Source: Isoetes taiwanensis (Eukaryota; Streptophyta; Lycopodiopsida; Isoetales; Isoetaceae). Taken from it: a DNA stretch of 64,000 bases. Location: assembly GCA_021234155.1 (NCBI GenBank), contig JAJEKV010000022.1, positions 5,417,852-5,481,851 on the forward strand, in the 5' to 3' direction. A model generated the notes under the pieces. It made no database searches. It saw only the letters and a list, made by a program, of their open reading frames with translations, and was not told where the DNA came from. The stretch's first letter is position 1. Each line of letters begins with the position of its first letter. The translations under genes and the position numbers were made by a program. This document shows, piece after piece, positions 20,626 through 33,175 of this stretch.

Positions 20626-21817
20626 TGCATCATCAAAATGTGATAAAATAACAATGCACATGTCATAGTTATATAGTCATTAAGCATTCAGACTTCAGTT
20701 GGTTGCTTGTCTATCAGGCCATTTTAGATAGGATGTGAACATGATGAATTTAAAGTACAATGAAGATGGCCAAGGACTAAAAACCTTTGCGAATTGATGC
20801 CTTGCCTTATTGCTCCACCAGGCATGTTAATAGAATCCAAACGTGGCATGATACTGTGCTAGAATATCATTGGATCTCGTACATCTATCTCATATTACTG
20901 AACCACATAACCTAGAGTGTTGCAAGCCACAACAACTGATCTCCATCTGCAATTTTGCATAGAAAAGTATAACCAATGTTCTGTTATTATCGACCTTTAT
21001 TATTTGGCAGGAAAAGAAAAAAATCGAAGCAACTATATATCTCCGTTCTCATCTAAAAAATATCTTGAAAACATAAGACACTGCAAGAAAGAATGCTATC
21101 TTATTCTAAAACAGAACCACCTTTTTTTACACGCATATACTTCCATTCCGACCTCTGTATGCAGATGAAGCAGAAATCAGCAAGGGTAGAAGTTTGAGCA
21201 CATATATTATCTTCTGAGGGAAAAATTTCTAGCCGGGTCGATAGCCCTTGAATTTGCAAGATGAATTGAACAGCTAAAACTGATGAAAACATCTAAACAA
21301 ACCTAGAATAGGCATCCAGATAGCTATTCTAACCTGCATAGGCTGGCATTGGCTTCTCAACATGACCTTTGCTCCTAGACCTTTGAGGGAATGGATGTGC
21401 AGCTTTGTCGGCCGATCTACTGCTAAGGTTCGCCATTTTTAGTCCAACAACAAATTTTCACATTAGAAACAAATATCCGCATGTTTTCGACCAACAAGAT
21501 TGCTACATGGAGTACCTCGCTGCTTCAATCTCTACCTCGAAATCAGTTTTGGATCTCATAAATGCTCACAACAGGAAAATTTTCCTGGCTATATAAACAA
21601 TCCAAAGGCATCACTCACAATAACGAGGACCTTGCTCCATGATCTTTGCAGCTCAATGCATATCCATGCCAAATCCGGTTTGTCGAATCTGTCTCCGGAA
21701 ATAGGGTTTTTTTGCCCTAAACCGATTTGTAGTGACCTCTGAAAAATTTCAAAGGTATTATTTCTAGTATTTTAACAACCATATGCAATAGAGAAATTGT
21801 TTAAAGTACCCCTGTAT
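20626..21817. other. No supportable gene
   Basis: AT-rich, with short open frames on both strands and no motif. Part may be the 5' region of the LINE that follows. Confidence 0.35.
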
Positions 21818-21911
21818 CTATTGTTTAAATCTGGTTTTTCCGGGGTTCCGAAAACTTTTTGGAACTATTGTTTAAATCTGGTTTTTCCGGGGTTCCGAAA
21901 ACTTTTTGGAA
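21818..21911. repeat. Tandem duplication, 47-bp unit
   Basis: The 47-bp segment beginning CTATTGTTTAAATCTGG is repeated immediately and almost perfectly (starts 21,818 and 21,865). It lies upstream of the LINE ORF1 and may be a 5'-UTR monomer repeat of that element, which is an inference. Confidence 0.75.
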
Positions 21912-22303
21912 TTTTCCCTTAATTTCATTTCCTAAGGTTTCGAGGTTTTGGGGATCGGAAAACAATTTCGATTGCCAAAAATCCGGAAGATTTCCTCGTT
22001 GGGGTTTCAGCCCCAATCTGATTTCGTCCCTTCTAATCCGGCATATGCTGCATTTCAAGGTAATGATTTCAAGGTAATGGCTTGCCCAGCCAGCGAAGTC
22101 TAAGACCACATCCGTTGGGTGATTCGGAGATGCGAGCAAGAACAAATCCAAATGTAATCCAAGCGGGGAAAAATGAGTCCGATTTCTCTACAAAGTGTGT
22201 CCGATGACAAGAGATTTGCCCTCAACACCTCGAACAAAATCCAAAGATCTCGACCTTCCGCTCACATCTAAAATGACAATCAAGTTAGGCCACTCTTCCC
22301 GCA

Positions 22304-23450
22304 TTGCTTTGCAGCCTGAAAAATGGGGTTTTCCGAACTACTATGGATGAACTTATAGCAAGAGCTAACAAATGTTATCAGAATCTATGCTCTGAAGATG
22401 GTTGGAACAAAGTATCCTTTAAAATGGTGGAAATTTGGGCTGAATCTTTCCCTTCTGTAGCCGGAAAATGGAACAAAGATTTCAAAGAATATACAGAGGC
22501 AGCCATTCCCGATGCAGTGGTCTCCCTTGAAGATACCAAAGCAAAATTTCTGATCAGCGAGATGCCGTACTCTAGCTCAACCGGCTGCAAATGCATAGAC
22601 AAGAATGGGTATTTTATTCCTGAAGAAGCCGACAACTGTACCTGCCCAAACTGCACCAAACTCAAGGAAGCTAATCTCAACGAGATCAAGTACAAGGAAA
22701 AAGAAAACAAGGTGCAGGTGGAGGTCCCGATTCTTGGCAAGGCAGATAAGATAAAAAGTAACATCTCTTACTCTGATATTGTGCAAATTTCTATCTCTAA
22801 AGCTTCTGTTAAAAATGTTGGAAAAAGCTATCAGGAATGTACTAATCCTCACCGCAGAGAAACAGTTCCCTGCTCCTCGAGAAAATCCCGCTTTTCTTGA
22901 TCTCTCCTCTATCCGCGACCACTCTGCCTAACATTTTTTTTAGATAGAGGCCTCATCATTCATTTTCCGCCTCCCCGCCTCGCCCCAAGTGTTGTCAAGT
23001 TTTATATTTCCAAGATTCATCATCGTAAAATTGCCTCCATTCTCAAATTGATGCCAAGACCTACCAAGTTATTTGCCAAGATAGCATTTATGCCAAAAAT
23101 GTGCTCAAAAGGAAAATTAATTCTTTTGGCAAGCATCTTGTCTACATCATGAAATGGTTCCCGAATTCACCCCCCAGTGAGACCACTCTAACATTTCTAT
23201 TGTCACCGGGCTAAATTCCCCGAATCTTCCCCCCTCCTTATGGACCTCGAATCACCTCAGAGCCATAGGCAATCATCTCGGCCATGTTCTTGATATCAGT
23301 ATCCCCCAAACCAATTTTCCTTCCATATGCCTTTCCAAACCCATATCTTCTGATTGGTCTCCTTCTTGTTAGCATCAAAACATCCCATCACAATAACTTA
23401 GAAATTCTGATCAATTTTAGTAATACCCCCCTCTCTGGCCTTAAAACTGA
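22304..23450 (+). pseudogene. LINE ORF1 (nucleic-acid-binding protein, DUF4283-like)
   Basis: The frame from 22,304 includes KMVEIWAESFPSVAGKW and a Cys-rich segment, CKCIDKNGYFIPEEADNCTC then PNC. After frame breaks, translation near 23,200-23,350 gives LPPSLWTSNHLRAIGNHLGH followed by VLDIS. This matches the L-x-x-IGxxLGxxLDxD signature of plant LINE ORF1/DUF4283 proteins as I recall it. Stops at 22,900 and later show it is dead. Confidence 0.55.
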
Positions 23451-24001
23451 GGAAATCATAGATTCTGCAAACAAGAGCACAACTGCCCATCATGAGGTCA
23501 AACGGGTCTGGATTAAAAAATCTAATCTGAATGAGAATACCTCCCGTGAGGCGTAAAAGGTAAAACTAGCAGTCAGTAATATCCCACCTTGTGCCCTTTG
23601 TTACCCCCCTCCCGTTATTAGAGGCTTGAACATAGATCACTCCAGCCCAGATCGTAACCCTCCCACTTTAGCTCGACTTTAACAAACCGCATGCACCTAT
23701 CCATTCGATCTCCCAAACATGCTTAATGTGAAGGCTCGGTTTGATCCCCACCTCAAGAACCTTATTATGAGCTTCGTGTGAGAGTACCAAGACTACTCCA
23801 ATTTGTTAACCTCCTCAGATTAGCCGAAAGCAAAGAAAAAAAAGTTACTATCCAAGAGATCCCTTCAGAAAGCAGAATGGAACCAAGTCATCAGCAGGAA
23901 GAAGAAAAGAAACCAACTTACCAATTCTGCTGACTATAAGACCCCTGTTAGAAGAAGTCCAAGGGAGCATCCCTCTCCTTATAAACCTCCTATTATCCAA
24001 A

Positions 24002-24843
24002 ATGAATAGTTCTCTTAAAATCATTACCTGGAATTTACAAGGAATTAATGATTCCAGTAAAAGGGATAGACTGAAGGTCTGCCTATCTTCCCTTATCCCG
24101 GATTTTCTTCTCATTCAAGAGCATAAGTTGCATGACGCTGATTACAGCTCTAAAATTGCTAGAACTCTCCCTCCAGGCATGGAAACTTGGGCCCTTTCAG
24201 CCAATATTAGCTCAGGGGGGATTGCAATCTGCTGGAAAAAGAGTCTTAGCATAACTGATCAGTATATGATGAACGATGACTCAGGCAGATGGCAAATTCT
24301 TATTTTCAAGCTCGACAATCTTAAATTCGCCATTATCAATATTTATGCTCACAACAACCCTGCTGAGAGGACTGATCTTTGGAACAAAATCAGAAATAGT
24401 TTCAGCAATGTTGAGGCGGATGAAATCATTATGGGAGGCGATTTCAACATGGTCACTCATAGTTTTATGAAAAATAGTAACTTCAGGCCCCTCCCCTCGG
24501 ATGAATTCAACTCCTGGTCTGATTTGATCTCCACCAATAACCTTACCCTAGCTAGAACCTCCTCAAATGATTTTAGCTGGTCTGATCGCAGAATCAATCC
24601 GATCTGTTGCCTTCATGATAGATTCTATCTGAGTGAAAACCTCTGGAATTCAAGTAGCAGAGTCACGAACCTGAATGGTTATACACTCGCAGACCACTTT
24701 CCTCAGCTCATCTCCATCCATAGAAGCAATGGAATCTCCACCAAAAGGAATTCCTACTTCAAATTAAATACCCAGCTGATCAAACATCCTGACTTTAGGG
24801 ATATCATTTCGAATTTGATTGACTCCACAGAAAAACCCTACTA
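24002..24843 (+). pseudogene. LINE ORF2, apurinic-type endonuclease domain
   Basis: MNSSLKIITWNLQGINDS opens the domain. Recognisable active-site blocks follow: LIQEHKLHD (Glu), IINIYAHN, EIIMGGDFNMV (Asp/Asn) and TLADHFPQL (the SDH-type end). This is the endonuclease-exonuclease-phosphatase fold that nicks target DNA for reverse transcription. A stop after EKPY at about 24,841 separates it from the RT domain downstream. Confidence 0.8.
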
Positions 24844-27490
24844 AGCCTATGGTCGGATGTCTTGGTGGTGTAATACAGCCAAGTTAATCAAGGATAAGCT
24901 CAAGACTTGGGGAAAGGAGATCCACCTGGCCAAGACAAACCATTTGAACAATCTTAGAAATACTCTCCCCTAATTCTCAGAGGGGGAAGATTACAAATGT
25001 AATTAGTCAAGAAATCGAGGCTGAAGAATTAAGTATTGCAGCGGGTTGGAGACTCAAATCAAAGATCATCGAGCTCAAGGAGGATGAAAGAGCTCACTCA
25101 AAATATTTCTTTGTTAAGGCCAAGGGCAGAACTAGAAGAAATCAAATTGATGAGATTATGGTGAATGGCACTAAGATTACTGGAGATGGCAACCTAAAAG
25201 TCACGCCGCCACAAATCACTTTACTAATATTATGGGTACCACATCCGCCTCTTTATCGAAGAAAGTGAGAACTTCATCAAGATGGAGGAAAAAGTCACCA
25301 TGATCGAATATTGCTCTAACAAGTTTGTTCTCTTTGGAGGAGCTCGGCAAAGTGATTCACGATATGAAGAATGGCAAATCTCCTGGACCAGACGGCCTTC
25401 CAGCTGAGTTCTTCAAAGCTACATGGGACTTTATGGGACTTTACATTCAAAATATTGCCAATGAGTTTATTATAAGAAAGCAAATGGATAACAGAATCAA
25501 CACCAGCTTCATCACTTTGATCCCCAAGATTCCTGAACCTGTTTCCTTTTCGGATTACAGACCTATATCTCTTACTAATGTTATGTACAAGATTATCTCA
25601 AAAAAGCTATTACTCAAAGGCTGAAAAAGATTCTGGACAATACTATAAGTCATAGCCAATCGGCATACTTGAAAGGAAGAAACATTCTTGATAATGTTGT
25701 TACTGCCACCCTTGGCCTCAGATGGGCAAAAGATACCAAGCAAGAGATTGCACTCCTTAAGCTTGACATCACCAAAGCTTTTGATATGGTCAATCGGGAT
25801 TTTCTTAAGTCGTGGTCGCAGAAACTCGATTCAATATCACCAATCAATATTTTCTCTGCAATTCTCAATAACTCCTCCTCCTCAGTACTCATTAATGGTG
25901 AATGCAGCCCTTTCTTCAACATCAAAAGAGGAGTTAAGCAGGGTTGTCCCTTGGCCCCTTTCCTTTTTATTATAGTGATGGAAGCTCTTCACAGCAGTTT
26001 ACAGGCAGCAAAAGAAGAAGGCACAATAACAGTCTCAGATCTCCCCAAGAAATGATATTGCTGACCAATTCCTTAATGGGCATTTTGCAGATGACACATT
26101 TATCCTTCTTTCTATGGACCTCCAATCAATCAATCAGACCAAGGGGATTTTACATGCCTTTGGCAAACTTTCAGGCTGTAATATTAACCCGAACAAATCC
26201 AAGATTACCTCTCATGACCCTGATCTGGGCACTCAAGCCGCCTCCATTCTTGAGTGCAGTTTCAGCCCTTCAAATGTTCATTCCAAGTTGTTAGGTATTC
26301 CTTTTGCCATCCGTTCCAATGCTGCAGACCTTTGGAATAGCATTATTGAGAAATTCTACCATAAAGTTGACACCCTCAATTCAAGATTTCTTTCCAAAGC
26401 AGGCCGGGCAATTTTAGCTAATTCTGTCATTGCCTCATCTCATGTTTACCAATCTTCCTTCATCCTTGCTCCCAAGAAGGTCTACAGTAAACTTCAAGGT
26501 ATTCTTGGAAGGTTTATCTCCTGTGGCAGCAATAGAAAATGCTGGACTCCCGTCTCTATGGAAGAGTGCTGCAAATCCAAGTCTGAAGGTGGTCTGGGCA
26601 TCATCAACATTGAGAAACATGCGGTAGCTCTGGCAGCCAAATATTTCTTTAAAGCCATCACGGATAAAATACAGCATCCGGTAGCTGTGCTAATCAAGCA
26701 CTATATCCTCAAATGCAAACCATATGGCTGGAATATCAAAATGGTGCTCCCTGATGCTGCCTTTTTTGACTTAAAGATCCCCTCCAACACTCCTCCTTTA
26801 ATCCGAAAATGGTTAAAGGCTTGGCAGCAGGTAAAAGGCATGTTTTCTTGGAAGAAAGGTATCTCTCCTTCTCAATATATTTTTTGGAACCCTTATCTCC
26901 TTGGAGAAAACAGCATACATTGTCTTATCAGGAATTTTCCAGATCAAGCGAAATTATGGCAAGATAAAGGTTTGATTAAAATCTCACATCTGTTTGATGA
27001 TAATGGCCCTATTCCTTTTGATCTGTCAATTATTAAAAATGAAGATGAAAGCAGCAGATCTCTGTATAATGCTGTTCTTAGCTACATTGCTCATGCAGAT
27101 TGGAACAACAGTGACATCACTTGGCAGCTTAAAGGGAGACTCCTCTTCAAAGTCAAGGATGCCTACAAGTACTTATTGAGAAATCAAACAATGAGTATCC
27201 ACCTTAAGTGGGGACTATCTTATGAACGTTGCAGATCCAATCTCATACACCTCTGGAAGTCTCCAATTAATCCAAAAATCAAAGCTTTCATTTGGCAATT
27301 GTGGCATAAAAGTTTAGCCACCAATTGCAAGCGCTTTAACTGCAATTTCTCAGCTACTAATATTTGTCCGAGATGCCTCTCTTATGCAGAAAATGACGAA
27401 CATCTTTTCAGATCGTGTTTCTGGTCCCAATGGACAATTGAGATTGCATCTGAAGCTCTTCAGCTCAATCTATCCTTGGACAGCTCGTAG
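24844..27490 (+). pseudogene. LINE ORF2, reverse transcriptase and zinc-binding domain
   Basis: The RT front block is at 25,325-25,624 (MKNGKSPGPDGLPAEFFKAT, SFITLIPKIPEPVSFSDYRP, ISLTNVMYKI), then a frame change. The palm follows with LDITKAFDMVNRDFL and RGVKQGCPLAPFLF. The catalytic FADD is at 26,084-26,095 in a third frame. The frame from 26,114 to 27,490 then carries GCNINPNKSKI, LLGIPF, WTPVSMEECCKSKSEGGLGI and the zf-RVT block KIKAFIWQLWHKSLATNCKR with CPRCLSYAENDEHLFRSC. At least three frame breaks make it non-functional. Confidence 0.82.
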
Positions 27491-27990
27491 TTTCCGACTT
27501 TTTATTCCCTCCTCCCCCCTGTGCATTGGAGTTTTTACATTCTTCTTTGGAGAATATGGAAAGGCAGAAACAAGCTGGTGTTCTGCAATGAAATAATATG
27601 GCCACAAGCCATACTCTCTCAAACCAACTATGATGTCTCTTGGATTTACAAAATCAACTCATAAGTTGTTCTATATTGCAGGAAAATTCTTTCTCATGAG
27701 CGCATCGGATCACCTTTCCAAATAAAAGTATGACGACATCCGTAAGGGTCAGCCGGCTTTTCGACAGTCAGCTCCCCCGCACCATTTCAAGAAGACTGTG
27801 GATCAGTACTTGCTTGCTCGCGGCGCTCGAACCTGATCTGAAAAGGGAATTCACATGTCAAGCTACGGATGCAGCTGGGAAATACAACTTCGCCAAATCA
27901 AGGATCTGTCCCTGTCTTTACTGCAAAATGACCATAATCACAAGGGGACCGGACCCCTTAGATGAAGCTGGTTTCTCTTCTGATTGACCT

Positions 27991-29135
27991 TGGGAAATCC
28001 GACAAGACAATGGAGTCATCCAAAACTTTCTCGATCTCTGTCACTTATGTACAGAGTTCTTAAAATCTGGTTTTCAGTTCTAGACCCACTATTTTCAACA
28101 GCTAAACATTAAAATTATGCCCATTTTCCATATGGCATTTTCTGCCTTGGAAATGGATTAGCTAGTTTTTTTTATATAGCCCTCAAGTATGAGAGCTAAC
28201 CCGGTTAGACACTCCCCATGTAAGTAGTCATTTTTGTTCTCCTTTTTTCATATACATATAAATATAATACCATCGGCATATACCAAATCATGGAGTGATC
28301 TCTCCAGCCTTTCTCTTCTCCCATTCTATAAACTAATATTTCATGTTTTAACACTGGAGGTATATCAGACATATCCTAATTCTGACATGGATGCGACGCT
28401 CTGTTTGCCGAAATCCCTATGTTCCCAGCTTCATCTGAGTGGTTTTCAAATAACGACTTGATTGCATCCACCTCATTGGCATATAGAGCAGACCATATTG
28501 AATTTTTTTTCCATGCAACTGGATTAATCTGTTTTTGGCCCAAATCGCATCTGGGATGACGAGATTGAGAGCCCAATAGCCAGCATAACGAATGGTGAAT
28601 ACTGTAACGACTCATAGTCTCATGATCGCTTTTTGCCTCTTGGTCACGCTTTTATGTTTATTGCAGATATTTTGTTGAGGATAAGTAAGTTGAAGAAGAC
28701 AAAATGATCTTTCTGCAGGTTTATCAGCGTGAAGCTATTTATTAAGGTAAAGCTTTTGATTTTTTTGTTTCTCATTGCAATACCTACTATGTACGTTTTT
28801 CCAGCTTTGATGATAGAATCCATGAGAACTTCGGTTTCATCAGGCGGTGGAAGCAGGAGATCTATATGATTATTGTTAGATTATTATTTAATCTAGAATG
28901 AATGCACTGTGTACAGAGGGTTGATCGTACGACAAATAGGTTTATGTCTTTTTCTGGCCAGAATAGCCTATAGCAGTGCATAGCAGTGCATAGGTAGATG
29001 ACATAATATAGAGACCTATAGATGTTTTAATTTTATGGGTACTGAATAATCAGAATATCTGGATTTGCCGTGACTTTAAATGCTCTGAAAGTTCTTCTTA
29101 AATCAAATATGTTGGTAAATTTGATATTCTTGCAG
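27991..29135. other. Non-coding stretch
   Basis: No gene seen. A short direct repeat, TAGCAGTGCA, occurs twice in a row near 28,972-28,993. Confidence 0.35.
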
Positions 29136-29569
29136 TTTCAACTTTTACATTTCTTTAATCTTAGAAACATCCAGATATGCAGAATTAGACCATAACATTT
29201 TGCTAAATTGGTCAGGTGCAGAAAATGTAGGTTATTATTTCTTTTGTGATGTGGCTTAACTTTTATAGGTGGTTGTCCTCAGCATTAGAATTCAGTAATT
29301 TGAAAAGCTATTCTATGTATAATGTGCTTCTAATGTTTCGTCCCGTTTAAGCTTTCAACTTTTACATTTCTTTAAGCTTAGAAACATCCAGATATGCAGA
29401 ATTAGACCATAACATTTTGCTAAATTGGTCAGGTGCAGAAAATGTAGGTTATTTTTTCTTTTGTGATGTGGCTTAACTTTTATAGGTGGTTGTCCTCAGC
29501 ATTAGAATTCAGTAATTTGAAAAGGTATTCTATGTATAATGTGCTTCTAATGTTTCGTCCCGTTTACAG
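29136..29569. repeat. Tandem duplication, 217-bp unit
   Basis: Two head-to-tail copies start at TTTCAACTTTTACATTTC (29,136 and 29,353) and end at CGTCCCGTTTA. They differ by only a few bases (for example TTATTATTTC versus TTATTTTTTC), so the duplication is recent. No coding signal. Confidence 0.85.
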
Positions 29570-32318
29570 CTTGAAATGTTTCTGGTCTTTTTTTCCTTGA
29601 GTCTGAGCAATGTTTCTCTGGTTTAGGAAAAGTTGGTGCCGTAATCGCCAATGACCTCTTTGCTTATAGTTTCAGGTGCCGAAATAAAGATCAACCACAG
29701 GGGATTGGCAGTTCAAAGTCCATATATGCTTCGGGGATTGAATCCAAACTGATGTTGGTATCTTTTATATAGTTTTCACCATTGCGTTCATAACATATCT
29801 TTTACTTATAACAGCATGGCATCATTTGAAAGGCATTCTGATTTATCTTTTTGATCTGTTCTACAGTTTCCAACTCTATTCTTCTTATATTTGTATCTCT
29901 TTTGTATACATGCTTTGGATTAGATGGTATTGGTAATCTGCTTAACTTTAATCCCTATGATGGCCCCAACATAATCCTTATATGGCCCCAGCATATGCAA
30001 TTTCTATGTATGAATAGAAACTTTGTGAATGCTACTGCTGCAGGGCATTGCTGGGGTGCAGGCTCACCATATAGTATACTAACGGTATTACTGGATTGCT
30101 TGAAAAAAGTGTAAAGCCATTTGTATAGATCAATAGCAGAGTTCTGGTTTAAATTTTGTAAGAGTAGGATCTGCAATAGCCACACTTGGGCATTAAGGTT
30201 TTGGTTCCTGTATTCTGACCTCCAATAGTTTTGCTGCATTTACCTTTACCATTCTTGCAGAGGCAGAGGTAGATGATGGGTGTTGGTAACATCGGATATC
30301 CAAGGGTAGTCTCTCGGTTTTGATACATGCAATTTGCATTCTTGACCTATATATATCATGTGAGTACTAGATATTTGGAAGCCTCTGTACTCCAACCTCC
30401 AACCTGTGGGTATATCATTGGGAGCTCTTTGTATGAAATCATGACCTGTTCTGGTATGTTCTCAAGCCACTTGAAATAAATTGCATGATTTATATCTATT
30501 GCAACGTCTATTTCTACTGAATGTTAGATTTTATATCATTATTTTGCTTTTCAGGTGGCTAGAATGTTTCGAGCACCTCGAACAGTCTGCCTTTGTATTG
30601 TTGCAAAGAAGGAATTTAATCTCTTATGGAACCTCTATCTATGTTCTGTACATTGCACAGCTTTTCCTATTGTTGCATGTGGTAATGTTTCACAAGGCCC
30701 TTTTCCAATTGTGCACTTTTGTCTTATAGATATGCTGAATTATGTAAGGGTTCACCCCCTTGGGCCAATTCATGTAGTATATGTCTCGCTGGGAACATCC
30801 AAAGTCATGTTGAGCGCACATATCCTTCATTATGATTAATTCTAGCCAATATTGAATTCTTATAAAGCTTCCCATTGCAAACCAAACTGGGAAGCTCATT
30901 CAAAAGAATTGCAATGCGACTGCCCATTTGGATGCAAAATGTGCAAGCTCCAATGCTCTGACTTAATGCACAAATACTGGAAAATCTGATGTCTGCTAAA
31001 GAATTCTCTCTTATGTAGACAATTAATGTTTTAGAAACAAGTTAATCTTGATGTATCTAATACCCATCTAGAGAATAAAAGTGCCCAAGTCTGATATGTG
31101 TGCTGACTGTAGATTGGTCTTTTATTCTATTAAAGTTAATGCCAACATTAGTTGAGTTTCATATGATCAATACATATTGCAGTCCGTGATATCATGGCAG
31201 ATAGTTTAGGACTTCATGTTGTAGGAACATCACATGTTATTTAGCTATTAGACAACCAATTCAAGCATATTTGCAGTTGTGAGGACATATGCATCTGTAA
31301 CAGTTACATCACTTATAGCTTGCATGAACAATCACTGCTATAGAGTCGACAAATTATGACACTCTCTTTCAGTACACTTGCAGTCCTATAATTCATCTTG
31401 GAAGTAGGAACTTGGTACTGCACTAGGAAAAGTTTAAGTTCTGTACATCATGTTCACCATCTATGATTGTTATGGTAACTGGGAGTCGAATCCAAGAAGC
31501 TACTAAAGATGTTCCAAACTATGCACCTTGATCAACTATATACCTACATGTAATGAGATTCAACGTGATTTGTGTCAAATTGTGAAGCATGCTTATTATC
31601 CTGCATAGTTGTGAACCGTTGCTATTGTCTTGCAAAATTCGTGGTACTATTGGTGGGCGCAGGGTAGATAAGAAGATTTCTAGCATTTTCACCATCCACA
31701 TTATTACCAAATAGAAAGATTTCCGTCATGCTCACCATCTACTATTCTTACCGCCATGGCTTTCCTTGATTTATGTTAAAACGTGAATCATGCTTGGTCA
31801 GTGCAGGTAAATGGGAGGATTTACAATATGGATGCAAAAATAACATGTATTCTATAGTACTAGCTAAGCAAATCCACGCATTATTCTATTCTTTTGTGCT
31901 ATCCCTTATTTCATTGTGTTTTCGCTAAGATATCTCGCTAAAGAAATGAGATGACCTAATTGTTGTATACATGGGTGGATGGCTTTCAAATTGATGATTT
32001 GCATCCTACAAGTACAATATGTTCGCCCTCAAGATAGCGCCCTTTCACGTTTGATTGGATATGCAAATATATTTAATATATAAACATCATCCATTATATC
32101 TCTCATTATCATATCTCAAACTACTCATGCCTTTGTCTTCCATACGACTTTAAAAAATTTTGCAAGAAAATGCACATTCTTATTTCAAGACATAAATTCA
32201 TTTGCATCAACATAATTAGATGTCACATTAGGGCAACTCAATGCACTTAGCATCAAGACTACATCTACTCTAACTACATCTACAACTTCATCATTCTTTC
32301 CAATACATTCGTACTTAT
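29570..32318. other. Non-coding stretch left of a Helitron end
   Basis: AT-rich, with no supported gene. Some of it is probably the body of the Helitron ending at 32,346, whose 5' TC terminus I could not locate. Confidence 0.35.
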
Positions 32319-32347
32319 GCCCGGCAACGCCGGGCACCATTACTAGT
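32319..32347 (+). mobile_element. Helitron 3' terminus (hairpin plus CTAG)
   Basis: A perfect 7-bp-stem hairpin GCCCGGC-AAC-GCCGGGC (32,319-32,335) is followed after 7 bp by CTAG (32,343-32,346) and then T. This is the canonical Helitron right end, a GC-rich hairpin a few bases before CTRR inserted between A and T. The second terminus at 36,095 has the same layout and similar sequence. No RepHel ORF is present, so it is non-autonomous. Confidence 0.65.
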
Positions 32348-32780
32348 TTTGGTGTATTTGTGAAATTGCTCATGTATTTTAATTTTTTATCAAAATGCTC
32401 CTGTTTTTCTATATCCGTGATATGATCTGTCAAATGCCTTTTGTAAGTGAATATCCCAAATATCCCACTGGCAAATCAAATTGACTTATCAATACTATCC
32501 GTAGGTCCTGATTGGATTAACACATCAATTCTCAGCTGGATTTCAAATGAAATGGTTAGTTCTTTCTTACTCCAGTCTTCAATTAGACAGAATTTGATGC
32601 CTTCAAATAGCAGAGTTTTCCTAGTGGCAACATAACAGAGATTTAGATTTTTTATACCTTCCAAATAGAACTTGAGGTCAGGCATGGTTTAATAGCTCTT
32701 TGCTAGAACAGAAATAACTGTTCAAGAACTGCATTTTATTAGAAATAGCATCGATCTGAAAGAGGATGTAGGCTTACTCC
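32348..32780. other. No supportable gene
   Basis: Short open frames only. Confidence 0.3.
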
Positions 32781-33175
32781 CCATTCTAAATTGCAATCCC
32801 CTCATCCCCCGTTCTAAATTACAATCCTCCACTACTCTCTCAGTACCCCTACTAACCCTGACCACCCCATTTCTCGTCATCCTTCATTCTTCATTTTTTT
32901 TCGTAGAAATCCCCATGTTCTAAATTACAATTCTCCAATTACTCCCTCATTATCCCTAGTAACTCTGACTACCCCATTTCTCGGCATCCCCCATTCTTCA
33001 TTTTTTTAGTAGAAATCCCCATGTTCTAAATTGCAACCCCTATATTCCCTTATTACCCTAGTACCCCTGACTCCCCCATTTCTCTTCATCCCCCCATTGT
33101 TCATTTTTTACAGAAAATCCCCATGTTTTACATTGAAATCCTCCTGTTACTCCCTCAGTACCCCTAACATAGAAC
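32781..33175. repeat. Tandem repeat, about 105-bp unit, four copies
   Basis: The phrase AATCCCCATGTTCTAAATT recurs with its GTTCTAAATT core (or a variant) at about 32,811, 32,917, 33,023 and 33,125 (steps 106, 106, 102). Shared linkers include ACCCCATTTCTC and CATTCTTCATTTTTT. The plus strand is pyrimidine-rich. No coding function is evident. Confidence 0.75.

Larger units (their letters stand above)
22290..27990 (+). mobile_element. Decayed L1-like LINE
   Basis: ORF1-like sequence is followed by an ORF2 with AP-endonuclease, reverse transcriptase and zf-RVT in the usual plant L1 order, all on plus. Several stops and frameshifts split ORF2. The 3' end is indistinct: coding similarity fades after about 27,660, AATAAA occurs at 27,720, and I see no clear poly(A) or target duplication. 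It differs in sequence from the truncated LINE at 3.4-4.3 kb. Confidence 0.8.
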
